Assembly (NCBI GenBank): GCA_019136935.1
Contig: JAGVTI010000333.1
Location: 1-6,117 of the forward strand
Direction: 5' to 3'
From: Deltaproteobacteria bacterium
GTDB taxonomy: Bacteria > Desulfobacterota > Syntrophia > Syntrophales > JAAYKM01
DNA length: 6,117 bases
Shown: positions 1 through 5,590 of the stretch, one piece after another
How positions within the stretch are numbered: position 1 is the first letter of the stretch
Layout of the letters: each line of letters begins with the position of its first letter
Position numbers and translations under genes: made by a program
The notes under the pieces: model-generated
The model's database searches: none
The model's input: the letters and a program-made list of their open reading frames with translations, nothing else
What the model was told of the DNA's origin: nothing

Positions 1-841
1 CCTTGACCACCACATCGTAGGTCACGACATTCTGAACCGTGATGGGAGCGTTACGGATGACAAAAACCTTTCCAACAAAAGTGTCGTCGGGGTAGGCATC
101 GACGGTGAACTCCACGGGCTGGTCGACTCTGATCTTCCCGATGTCCGCTTCGTCGACATTCGTGTCGATCTGCATTTTCGTCAGATCCTGGGCGATGTTG
201 AAAAGAGTGGGGGTCTGAAAGCTCGCCGCCACGGTCTGACCGACGTCAACATTTCTGGAGATGACGATGCCGTCGACAGGGGAAACGATTCTTGTATACC
301 GGAGATTGTTCTCCGCGTAGTCAAGAGAAGCTTTCGTCTGCTGGACCTGGGCTTTCGCGGCGGATACCTGCGCCCGGGCGGCCTGTTCGTTCGTCTCCGC
401 CGTGTCCAGTTCGCTTTTCGCGATGTAGTTTTTCTGATACAGGGTCTTGTTCCGGTCCAGGGTGCGTTGCGCATCCAGAAGGGCCGCCTGGGCTTTCTCC
501 ACATTGGCCCGGGCCGCGGAAAGGTTCGCCCGGGCCTGATCCACCTGGGCCTGGAAAGTGGCGGGATCGATCTGCGCAAGGATCTGATCTTTTTTAACGG
601 GCGAGTTGAAATCGACGTACAGGGTTTTGATCGTCCCGGAAACCTGCGTTCCCACCAGAACCGTCACAAGGGCGTTCACGGTCCCCGTGGCCGTCACCGT
701 CGCCCGGATATCCCCGCGGCTGACCGTCTCCGTCCGGTATCCCGGTTGCTTTTCTCCGTTCCTGAAAAAGAAAAAGGCCCCTATCAGCAAAATAACGACT
801 ACCACGATTACACAGATATTGATTTTCTTTTTCATATTCAT
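1..841 (-). CDS. MacA-like efflux periplasmic adaptor (HlyD/membrane-fusion family), C-terminus cut by window edge
   Basis: This is the periplasmic adaptor of a tripartite export pump, linking an inner-membrane transporter to an outer-membrane channel. The 280 visible codons are open to the left edge, so the C-terminus is missing. Translation shows a Lys-rich start, a membrane anchor at about residues 7-26 and a first barrel/lipoyl half at about 38-95 (VSGTIKTLYVDFNSPV at 67-82). An Ala/Gln-rich alpha-hairpin coiled coil follows at about 96-180, then the second lipoyl half (NLRYTRIVSPVDGIVIS at 179-195) and a beta-barrel start with VDEADIG at 229-235. The GQTVAA and VDEADIG segments resemble MacA-type adaptors, which work with MacB ABC transporters; an RND partner cannot be excluded. 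The start ATG at 841 follows AGGA by a few bases; a second in-frame ATG lies two codons later. It begins 31 bases after the TolC-family stop, so the two are probably cotranscribed. Confidence 0.93.
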   Translation of the reverse strand, partial: MNMKKKINICVIVVVVILLIGAFFFFRNGEKQPGYRTETVSRGDIRATVTATGTVNALVTVLVGTQVSGTIKTLYVDFNSPVKKDQILAQIDPATFQAQVDQARANLSAARANVEKAQAALLDAQRTLDRNKTLYQKNYIAKSELDTAETNEQAARAQVSAAKAQVQQTKASLDYAENNLRYTRIVSPVDGIVISRNVDVGQTVAASFQTPTLFNIAQDLTKMQIDTNVDEADIGKIRVDQPVEFTVDAYPDDTFVGKVFVIRNAPITVQNVVTYDVVVK

Positions 842-872
842 AGGTTTCCTATCGCCGCTTCGGTAAACTGGA

Positions 873-2165
873 TTATTTCATGCCCATCGCGTTTTCGAGG
901 TCGGCCTGGGCGCTCTTGTAATCGGCCAGGGCCGAAATACGCGATACCTTCGCATTTCTCAGGGCCTGCAGGGCATCGGTCACTTCAATCGGGTTGCCTA
1001 CGCCGGAGGTGTACCGGCCTTCGGCCAATTCCCGGTTTTCTTCCGCCTGCCGGACGACCACTTCCGCCGTCTCAATACGGCCGGCCGCTTCCTGGAGATT
1101 GGAGAGAGCCTGTTCGACTTCCAGGCGAACCCGCTGCTTCAGGGACTCCACCTCGGCGGAAAAGACTTCGATATTTTCCTTGGCCTCGAAGATCTGGTTT
1201 TCGACAAGGAAACCGCTGAAAATGGGAATGTTCAAACTGCCGCCCACATTCCAGCCTTCTCCAAGAGGGAAATCGCTGCCGCCGTAGCCGTATGACGCGC
1301 TGCCCGTCAGAGTCGGGTAGTGACCGGTCCTGGCCAGATCCAGGTTCTGCCGGGCGGCCTCTTCCCGCAGGACCAGCGACCTCAGGTCGGGACGGTTTTC
1401 ATAGGCTGCCGCCAGCGCCTTCTCCAGAGAGATATCCGTTTTTTCGAAGAAGAGATTGTCCTCCAGGGAATATTCCGGTGCGCCAGGCATACCCATGGCA
1501 TTATTGAGATTGACGCGGGCAATGCGAACGGCATTTTCGGCTCTGGTCAGTTCTAATCGGGCATTGCTCAAATCCACTTCGGCCTTCGTCACGTCGAATT
1601 TCGGTTTCAGCCCGACCTCGAAGAACCCCCTGGCCTGGTTCAGGTGCTGCTGAAACTGCGCCACGGATTCCTCGGCGACACGCCGCTTTTCGAGGGTCTG
1701 GAGAACACCGTAATAAGCCTGCTTCACGTCCAGGACGATCAAACTACGCACATCTTCCAGATCCTCCCGGGATGAATCCCGGTTCAACCCGGCAATCCGG
1801 ACACGGGCCGACGTCCTTCCGAAATCGTAGATGTTCTGGTTCAAGCTGACCTTGCCCGCATATTGATCGACGGAAGACGTCCCCGTCGACCGGCCGCTCC
1901 TTGAAACATAGGGCCGGCTTCGATCGTAGCCGGTCTGAAAATTCACCTGGGGATAATAATCCGACCGGGCCTGGCCGATCCGGCTGTCGCCGATCCGGAC
2001 GGTATGGAACGCCGCCGTCAAGTCCGGGTGTTTTTTCAGGGCGATTTCAATGCATTGCCGAAGATTCAGAGACATACCCGGACTGATCCTGTCCTGCTCC
2101 CCGAGGACCGACAGGGGTACCAGCAGACAGATCATCACGATGATCAAGGAAAGGATTTTCTTCAT
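873..2165 (-). CDS. TolC-family outer-membrane efflux channel
   Basis: This 430-aa protein should form the trimeric outer-membrane channel and periplasmic tunnel through which the adjacent adaptor and its pump export substrate. Residues 1-22 look like a cleavable signal peptide (MKK, hydrophobic core, then LG before EQ) with no lipobox Cys. Two repeats of the OEP type are visible, about 33-228 and 246-430. Both end alike (NNAMGMPG at 221-228 and ENAMGMK at 424-430), matching the internal duplication known for TolC. Other family marks are QNIYDFGRT (110-118), NRPDL (257-261) and IPIFSG (313-318), the last in the second strand-turn region. Length is normal for the family. GAGGAA lies about 12 bases before the ATG, a rather long ribosome-site spacing. 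It is the first gene of a leftward operon with the adaptor. The substrate cannot be told from this sequence. Confidence 0.95.
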   Translation of the reverse strand: MKKILSLIIVMICLLVPLSVLGEQDRISPGMSLNLRQCIEIALKKHPDLTAAFHTVRIGDSRIGQARSDYYPQVNFQTGYDRSRPYVSRSGRSTGTSSVDQYAGKVSLNQNIYDFGRTSARVRIAGLNRDSSREDLEDVRSLIVLDVKQAYYGVLQTLEKRRVAEESVAQFQQHLNQARGFFEVGLKPKFDVTKAEVDLSNARLELTRAENAVRIARVNLNNAMGMPGAPEYSLEDNLFFEKTDISLEKALAAAYENRPDLRSLVLREEAARQNLDLARTGHYPTLTGSASYGYGGSDFPLGEGWNVGGSLNIPIFSGFLVENQIFEAKENIEVFSAEVESLKQRVRLEVEQALSNLQEAAGRIETAEVVVRQAEENRELAEGRYTSGVGNPIEVTDALQALRNAKVSRISALADYKSAQADLENAMGMK

Positions 2166-2499
2166 TCAGCTATGTTCTTCCTCGTGCCGTTTATCCTGAA
2201 GTAAAAAAATCAAGTCATTCCTCTTCCCGCAAGGTCAGCGAACCCAAACAGAACGCCCGATCCGGTGCCGATAAAACAGGCTTTCACAGATACCTTCTAA
2301 AGAGGAAAAAAGCAAAAACAAACAAGGTCGTCCGGACGGAAAACGATTTTTTTATCCCTTCAGAGCAATACATGTGCCATTTTTCCACGAAGTATGCATG
2401 TAACCGAATAGACTGACTTTCATCCGTATTTTTTCATCAAGCGCCATCCGGGCATCCCGGCGGGAGATTGCATACAATCTATCCGCAATCCACCGCCCG

Positions 2500-2516
2500 T
2501 GTATACATATTATACA
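2500..2516 (-). promoter_or_regulatory. Inverted repeat overlapping a perfect minus-strand -10 hexamer
   Basis: The sequence is TGTATA, five bases, TATACA: a perfect 6-bp inverted repeat of the size bound by dimeric repressors. On the minus strand it contains a perfect TATAAT (2514 down to 2509). I see no good -35 element at 16-18 bases, so promoter activity would need an activator or another sigma contact. If used, it would give the tolC-like gene a leader of about 340 bases. The operator reading is inference. Confidence 0.3.
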
Positions 2517-2555
2517 GAAGAATCATCGCGTCTCTTCATCCATTGACTTTCCCTG

Positions 2556-2584
2556 TTGAGAAAAAACGGCGCGCCATGTAAGAT
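2556..2584 (+). promoter_or_regulatory. Candidate sigma70 promoter for the amidohydrolase gene
   Basis: TTGAGA (2556-2561, five of six matches to the -35 consensus) is followed after exactly 17 bases by TAAGAT (2579-2584, four of six to the -10 consensus). Transcription would start near 2591 and leave a leader of about 160 bases that includes the 2611-2632 hairpin. This is the best rightward match I found in the intergenic region, but it is moderate and untested. Confidence 0.4.
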
Positions 2585-2610
2585 GCCGCCATCTTCAATG
2601 GCTTGTAAGA

Positions 2611-2632
2611 TCCCTCCCTTGACGGGGAGGGA
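2611..2632 (+). repeat. Perfect 8-bp GC-rich inverted repeat in the amidohydrolase leader
   Basis: TCCCTCCC at 2611-2618 and GGGAGGGA at 2625-2632 pair perfectly around a 6-base loop (TTGACG). There is no T-run after it, so it is not an ordinary intrinsic terminator. It lies between the candidate promoter and the gene, 120 bases before the start codon, and could be an RNA stability element or an operator. Confidence 0.45.
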
Positions 2633-2753
2633 CTCGACTTTCTACGGATTTATCATCTTTGCAAGGTTTTCGAACTTGAGAAAACGGGCAACGGACCGGT
2701 GGAATTCTCCATCGCCTGCGGCCTTTAACAACTTGATTGGGGAGGATTGAAAC

Positions 2754-3485
2754 ATGCGGGGGAAACCCTTTGAAATCATTATAGACAGCCATGTGCACTG
2801 GGGCCCGTCGGTTTCCATGGGCATGGAAGTAACGACCCAGATGATCCTTCGTGAGCAGAAGGAGTCGGGAGTAACCCACGTCATTATCCTGCCCTTTCCT
2901 TCGACGGCCATCCTCAGCAACGACATCAATGTCCAGCTTCTGGACGAAACCCGGAAAATCAGCCATTTCATTCCCTATTTCTACATCCGGGAAAATTTTT
3001 CTCCTATTCCGCCGGCATACTATGGAGGCAAGTGGCACTGGATGAGGGGCTGGCAGGACACGGAATCCAACTACGACGTGCTCGAAGATCCCGATTTACC
3101 CGAACTGGTCGAAAAACTGGAAAGCTCGGGGAAACCGATCATCTTCGAAGAAGAATTGGATTTCACGCTGCAGTTCGTCGACCGTTTCCCGGAATTGAAA
3201 TTGATCATTCCCCATCTTGGCATGCTCGGCGGCAATCCCCTGGACTTTCTGAAACGACTGAAAAACAAGGATCATGTTCATTTTGATACGGCCCTGGGAC
3301 AGCAGAGCACGATCATGGAATTTGTCAGAACCGTCGGTCCGGAACGCGTGATTTTCGGATCCGACATCCCCTTCGGATCCATGGAAAACGAACTTTCCAA
3401 GGTCCTGACCCTGTCTTTGAGTGATGACGACAAAGAGCGCATCCTGTTCAGAAACATCCTGGATCTGACGGGTTACCGTATCTGA
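2754..3485 (+). CDS. Amidohydrolase-family TIM-barrel metal hydrolase
   Basis: This 243-aa protein belongs to the metal-dependent amidohydrolase superfamily (Amidohydrolase_2-like). The reaction and substrate are not predictable here; hydrolases and decarboxylases both occur in the family. Visible features in order are the first-strand metal motif DSHVH (11-15, H13 and H15), VTHVIILPFPS (40-50), KPIIFEEEL (127-135), LKLIIPHLG (148-156, H154), HVHFDTALG (174-182) and VIFGSDIPFG (199-208, catalytic-type D204). The usual His at the end of the KPxxxH strand is Glu132, giving a ligand set of HxH, Glu, His, Asp. GGAGG at 2741-2745 sits 8 bases before the ATG and supports this start. It is short for the family, which is often 270-350 residues. 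It appears monocistronic, has no signal peptide and is probably cytoplasmic. Confidence 0.9.
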   Translation: MRGKPFEIIIDSHVHWGPSVSMGMEVTTQMILREQKESGVTHVIILPFPSTAILSNDINVQLLDETRKISHFIPYFYIRENFSPIPPAYYGGKWHWMRGWQDTESNYDVLEDPDLPELVEKLESSGKPIIFEEELDFTLQFVDRFPELKLIIPHLGMLGGNPLDFLKRLKNKDHVHFDTALGQQSTIMEFVRTVGPERVIFGSDIPFGSMENELSKVLTLSLSDDDKERILFRNILDLTGYRI

Positions 3486-3514
3486 GGGATCGTTGTAACG
3501 GGGGGCGCAACCCC

Positions 3515-3543
3515 TTGACAGGCCCCCTCTTCAACATTATATT
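3515..3543 (+). promoter_or_regulatory. Strong sigma70-type promoter for the structured RNA
   Basis: A perfect TTGACA (3515-3520) is followed by a 17-base spacer and TATATT (3538-3543, five of six). The expected start is near A3550, exactly where the RNA's closing stem begins. A G/C hairpin (GGGGGC 3501-3506 with GCCCCC 3522-3527) overlaps the -35 and may also serve as a weak end for the upstream amidohydrolase transcript, although its T-run is poor. Confidence 0.75.
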
Positions 3544-3549
3544 AGAACT

Positions 3550-3704
3550 AAAAGAGCTGCGATGCGCGTTAAAAGTCATGTCACCGGAGACGAATGAAAA
3601 AAGAACCGCAGGATCTTAGTGGTGATGGCCACCCCAAAAGGATCAAGTTTTAAACAACGTGACTCCAGCTTACAGGCAAAACGGCATCAGCAGCTCTTGT
3701 TATA
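3550..3704 (+). ncRNA. ssrS: Stand-alone structured RNA, 6S RNA (ssrS)-like candidate
   Basis: No large gene lies between a strong promoter and a perfect terminator here, and the RNA's ends pair. The closing stem is 3552-3560 with 3690-3698 (9 bp), then 3561-3565 with 3684-3688 (5 bp), then 3567-3570 with 3680-3683 (4 bp), with single-base bulges at 3689 and 3566. An asymmetric internal loop follows (3571-3573 against 3665-3679). A second stem pairs AGTCATGT 3574-3581 with ACGTGACT 3657-3664 (one G-U). An apical arm contains the GTGG/CCAC hairpin. A long closing stem, central bubble and terminal arm is the 6S plan, in which the RNA mimics an open promoter and holds sigma70 RNA polymerase. The 3' strand (TTACAG, then CGGCATC) recalls my memory of E. 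coli 6S. The size is slightly below the usual 160-200. Being a noncoding RNA is well supported; the 6S identity is inference. Confidence 0.55.
3594..3653 (+). CDS. Possible 19-aa small ORF inside the structured RNA
   Basis: ATG at 3594 is preceded by GGAG at 3586-3589 (spacing 4, slightly short) and reads 19 codons to TAA, giving MKKEPQDLSGDGHPKRIKF. The peptide is hydrophilic, charged and has no membrane segment. The ORF fills the apical arm of the RNA and sits between its own promoter and terminator. This leaves two readings: a small-protein mRNA with paired ends, or a chance ORF in a 6S-like RNA. I do not recognise the peptide. The long pairing of the two ends favours an RNA function, so confidence is low. 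Confidence 0.25.
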   Translation: MKKEPQDLSGDGHPKRIKF

Positions 3705-3708
3705 GCCT

Positions 3709-3748
3709 CCCCCGAAAGAATCCGGATTCTTTCGGGGGTTTTCTTTCT
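3709..3748 (+). terminator. Rho-independent terminator with perfect 15-bp inverted repeat
   Basis: CCCCCGAAAGAATCC (3709-3723) is followed directly by its exact reverse complement (3724-3738) and then TTTTCTTTCT (3739-3748). The T-run lies on the plus-strand 3' side only, so it ends the RNA starting near 3550. On the minus strand the stem is not followed by T, so it is unlikely to end the FKBP transcript. Confidence 0.92.
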
Positions 3749-3896
3749 GATTCGATTCCCTGAATCATTCCAAGTTCTGCAGAGGCTTCCTGGTTTCCGC
3801 CGAGCGTCCTTCCCCGGCCATCGATGCGCATCCGCCCCCCCGGGCCACCATCGCCGCTGCCGGATCATGAACGCATTTGCCGTTTTCAATCCGGTA

Positions 3897-4328
3897 TCAG
3901 CCGGCAATCTCCACCAGGGTGAGCTCGAAAATCAGGTCTTTCCCCGCCAGGGGATGATTGGCATCAAGAGTCACCTGGTCTCCCGTGACATCCGTGACCA
4001 TGACCTGAACCAGCATGCCGTCGTCCCTTTTGAGCTGCAGAATCTGTCCAACGGCAGGGGTAAGGTTTTCCGGAAACTGTTTGCTGTTGAAGACCGCGAC
4101 CATGTCTTCCCGGCGAGGGCCATAAGCCTGCTCGCAGGAAATTTTTACGGATTTTTCTTCTCCCGGAACCATTCCGATTACGGCATCCTCAAACCCCGCG
4201 ATGACACGCCCTTCACCGATTGTAAATTCAAGAGGATCTCTCCCTTGAGACGTATCGAAGACCTTGCCGTTTTCGAAGGATCCCCTGTAGTGTACTTTCA
4301 CACAATCGCCCTGCTTGGCTTGATTCAT
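3897..4328 (-). CDS. SlyD-type FKBP peptidyl-prolyl cis-trans isomerase
   Basis: This 143-aa protein should catalyse cis-trans isomerisation of Xaa-Pro bonds and act as a cytoplasmic folding chaperone. Domains in order: FKBP N-terminal part with VKVHYRGSFENGKVFDTS (10-27), VIAGFEDAVIGMVPGE (42-57) and EQAYGPR (66-72); an inserted IF (insert-in-flap) chaperone domain at about 73-122; then the return to the FKBP fold with the SlyD-type signature NHPLAGKDLIFELTLVEI (124-141). It ends right after the fold and lacks the His/Cys-rich metal-binding tail of E. coli SlyD. The ATG at 4328 is chosen because AGGAG lies 6 bases upstream; an in-frame ATG at 4352 gives 8 more residues but has no comparable site and would put the ribosome site inside the gene. 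There is no signal peptide. It stands alone on the minus strand, convergent with the structured RNA. Confidence 0.94.
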   Translation of the reverse strand: MNQAKQGDCVKVHYRGSFENGKVFDTSQGRDPLEFTIGEGRVIAGFEDAVIGMVPGEEKSVKISCEQAYGPRREDMVAVFNSKQFPENLTPAVGQILQLKRDDGMLVQVMVTDVTGDQVTLDANHPLAGKDLIFELTLVEIAG

Positions 4329-4680
4329 TTTGCACTCCTTTGGTTTTATCACCGGGATCGGTTTACATGTCGAGGCAGGGTCCGGCGAATTCCCCTTTCT
4401 CCGTTGCCTGTTTTGGGCGGTGAAACTGCCTTCACCAAATTTCTTCCATAAAAATCACGTCTCTGTCAGCGTAGCCCGGAAAAACGCATTTCGCCTTTTT
4501 ATCCGCCTTTAACGACAGGTGCACCGAAGGAGAAAGCCGCCGAAAGCACCAGTCCCGCCTCAGGCAGGGCGAAAGCCCTGAAATCGACCATTCAACCCCA
4601 CTTTCTCGTCAGAGTGCTTCATTCAAAGGAATGGAATTTAAAAGGGAGGAACATGAATCGTAATATTCTCTTGATTTGTA
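4329..4680. other. Intergenic region upstream of FKBP and downstream of tRNA-Ala, no supported gene
   Basis: I see no convincing gene in these 352 bases. It holds an inverted repeat GGTGAA/TTCACC at 4419-4436, about 90 bases upstream of the FKBP start, and a tight hairpin CAGGGC-GAAA-GCCCTG at 4565-4580 with a GNRA-type loop. There is also a GGTGC/GCACC pairing at 4518-4522 with 4546-4550. A 30-codon minus ORF (4499-4591) with a hydrophobic stretch is present but has only a weak ribosome site. Weak minus-strand promoter hexamers (TCGACA, then GATAAA) lie so close to the FKBP start that they would leave almost no leader. Confidence 0.6.
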
Positions 4681-4756
<76 letters not shown>

Positions 4757-4970
4757 ACATTGGAATATCACAAGCGATGAATCGTGAGAAAACTTTTTTT
4801 GTTGCTTCGAAGAACACCTTCAAGGAAGAACCTCTTTTCATATCGGGGTCTTCACCATTCGTTCGGAGTAACAGACGGAACAAAAACCGGCTTTCTACGA
4901 GGCCATCACAAGCAGCCTGATGAGGCAGACCCTTTAGCATGGCCCTTTCACCGTTGTCAATACATTTTTC

Positions 4971-4998
4971 TTGACATTTCCCCTTGCCCCGCTATAAT
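4971..4998 (+). promoter_or_regulatory. Consensus sigma70 promoter of tRNA-Leu
   Basis: Perfect TTGACA (4971-4976) and perfect TATAAT (4993-4998) are separated by 16 bases. Transcription should start near 5004-5006, leaving a 5' leader of only about 3-5 bases before the tRNA. The bases after the -10 (CGCCAGCC) are GC-rich, like the discriminator of stable-RNA promoters under stringent control; that regulatory reading is inference. Confidence 0.9.
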
Positions 4999-5008
4999 CG
5001 CCAGCCGT

Positions 5009-5096
5009 GCCGGAGTGGTGAAACTGGTAGACGCAGGGGACTCAAAATCCCCCTTTCCTCGCGAAAGTGTGGGTTCGATTCCCACCTCCGGCACCA
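5009..5096 (+). tRNA. tRNA-Leu (anticodon CAA)
   Basis: This is an 88-base class II tRNA with encoded CCA. The acceptor GCCGGAG pairs with CTCCGGC. The anticodon stem GGGGA/TCCCC encloses CTCAAAA, giving anticodon CAA (5043-5045), which reads UUG. The long variable arm (CTTTC...GAAAG) is typical of tRNA-Leu, and the T arm is GTGGG-TTCGATT-CCCAC. A consensus promoter lies just upstream. The 3' half of such genes is a common integration site for mobile elements, which matters for the DNA that follows. Confidence 0.98.
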
Positions 5097-5227
5097 AAAG
5101 AAAACAAGGACTTATCCCTCCATTGGAAATCAAAATAAACCGCGCTTCAAAAAGAAAAGTAAGCACTATGTAAGCAGATTGAGCAAAAAGATTTTCGGAA
5201 AAGATTTTACCGTGGGTAGAAAAAAAG
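5097..5227. other. A-rich stretch after tRNA-Leu, possible junction of an integrated element
   Basis: These 131 bases are much more A-rich than the rest of the window and hold no gene I can support. They start right at the CCA end of tRNA-Leu. The sequence following CCA (AAAGAAAACAAGGACTTA) has the general look of attachment cores at tRNA 3' ends, but no second copy of the tRNA end is in the window, so an att site cannot be shown. The right end of the stretch supplies the T-run of the minus-strand terminator. Confidence 0.25.
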
Positions 5228-5290
5228 ATCCCCCTCGCAAGTTTTCCAGCTTCGCCCGGGGGGAACAAAAGCTGGTCTCACGAGGGGGAT
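5220..5290 (-). terminator. Minus-strand intrinsic terminator with nested two-part stem
   Basis: Outer arms ATCCCCCTCG (5228-5237) and CGAGGGGGAT (5281-5290) pair over 10 bp. Inside, CCAGCTT (5246-5252) pairs with AAGCTGG (5269-5275) over 7 bp, around a 16-base loop. Read leftward the stem is followed by one C and then seven T (5226-5220), a good intrinsic terminator for the minus-strand genes at 5207-6117. Rightward there is only TTTC. The nested stem and large loop are unusual for a plain terminator, so it may also be a palindromic repeat element. Confidence 0.65.
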
Positions 5291-5590
5291 TTCGATTATG
5301 CCTTCGGCGTTGATTTTTAGCAAGCGGAAAATGGTTCGTTCGATCTGCTGATAGGCGTCCTGCAAATTTCCGATATTCGGAATTTTGTCACGGTAAGGTC
5401 CGGCTGTCTTTAGTCGCCTTTTCTCGTCAAAAACGACCTACGCGGGGGAAGTATCGCATCGATCGTCAATCGCCGCTTCTAGGCCCGTTTTTCGCCTGTG
5501 GCTTGCCTTTCTGGCTGTAATCCCCCGAGGGGGTCGGCCGAACAAAGCAGGGCCTTTTCTTTCAAAATAGAATGCGTTGGTCGTGTCGGG
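5291..5590 (-). pseudogene. Probable decayed coding sequence downstream of the 95-aa gene
   Basis: The reading frame of the neighbouring 95-aa gene continues past its TGA (5591-5593) for 50 codons to a TAG at 5438-5440, then stays open for a further 76 codons to 5210. The second part contains a stretch that looks like genuine protein (IPNIGNLQDAYQQIERTIF, then RLLKINAEGIIEI, coded by about 5295-5385) with mixed helix-like composition and coding-type third positions, but it has no ATG or GTG start at its head. The middle part is ambiguous, because another frame is also open (stop near 5479). I do not recognise a family. Either this is a broken gene, or frameshifts separate the pieces. Confidence 0.35.

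Larger units (their letters stand above)
2166..2753. other. Divergent intergenic region, 588 bases, no supported gene
   Basis: This region separates the leftward efflux operon from the rightward amidohydrolase. I find no credible protein or RNA gene in it. It is more AT-rich than the flanking genes in places (2191-2220, 2296-2360, 2500-2520), as expected for regulatory DNA. It contains a perfect 10-bp palindrome CGTCCGGACG at 2329-2338, a GATTG/CAATC inverted repeat at 2466-2479, an inverted repeat over a consensus -10 hexamer at 2500-2516, a plus-strand promoter candidate at 2556-2584 and a GC-rich hairpin at 2611-2632. Its length suggests long leaders or regulator binding. No regulator gene such as a TetR or MarR member is in the window. 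Confidence 0.7.

Noticed and set aside
181..1653. Several long open frames opposite or out of frame with the adaptor and TolC-family genes
   Set aside because: Arg/Pro/Ser-rich shadow frames typical of GC-rich coding DNA; the real frames have clear families.
2556..2750. Plus-strand 64-codon frame starting at TTG and ending 3 bases before the amidohydrolase ATG
   Set aside because: No ribosome site and a rare start; its first codon coincides with the -35 candidate and its composition does not look coding.
3498..3532. Possible terminator for the amidohydrolase (GGGGGC/GCCCCC)
   Set aside because: Only a 6-bp stem with a 15-base loop and a poor T-run; it overlaps a much better promoter call.
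3650..3907. Minus-strand 85-codon frame between the FKBP gene and the terminator
   Set aside because: It runs through the terminator stem and the structured RNA, has no ribosome site and has Arg/Trp-rich shadow composition.
4499..4591. Minus-strand 30-codon ORF with a hydrophobic stretch (AGLVLSAAFSFGAPVV)
   Set aside because: Only a weak GGGG ribosome-site candidate, no promoter, and a tight hairpin within it; too little to call a gene.
4515..4595. Resemblance to a glycine riboswitch (GCACCGAAGGAGAAAG, later CCTCAGGCAG)
   Set aside because: The 5' GGAGAG-type strand is missing and no plus-strand gene follows for it to regulate.
5261..5275. 15 bases GGGAACAAAAGCTGG that match, as I recall, the edge of a common cloning-vector polylinker
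   Set aside because: The flanks differ from the vector at once on both sides, and the bases form part of the inner terminator stem; vector contamination is unlikely.
4784..5313. Open frames on both strands across the tRNA-Leu gene (for example translations with VVKLVDAGDSKSP or RSGETGRRRGLKIP)
   Set aside because: These are well-known artefact peptides from translating tRNA-Leu genes; the cloverleaf explains the sequence.
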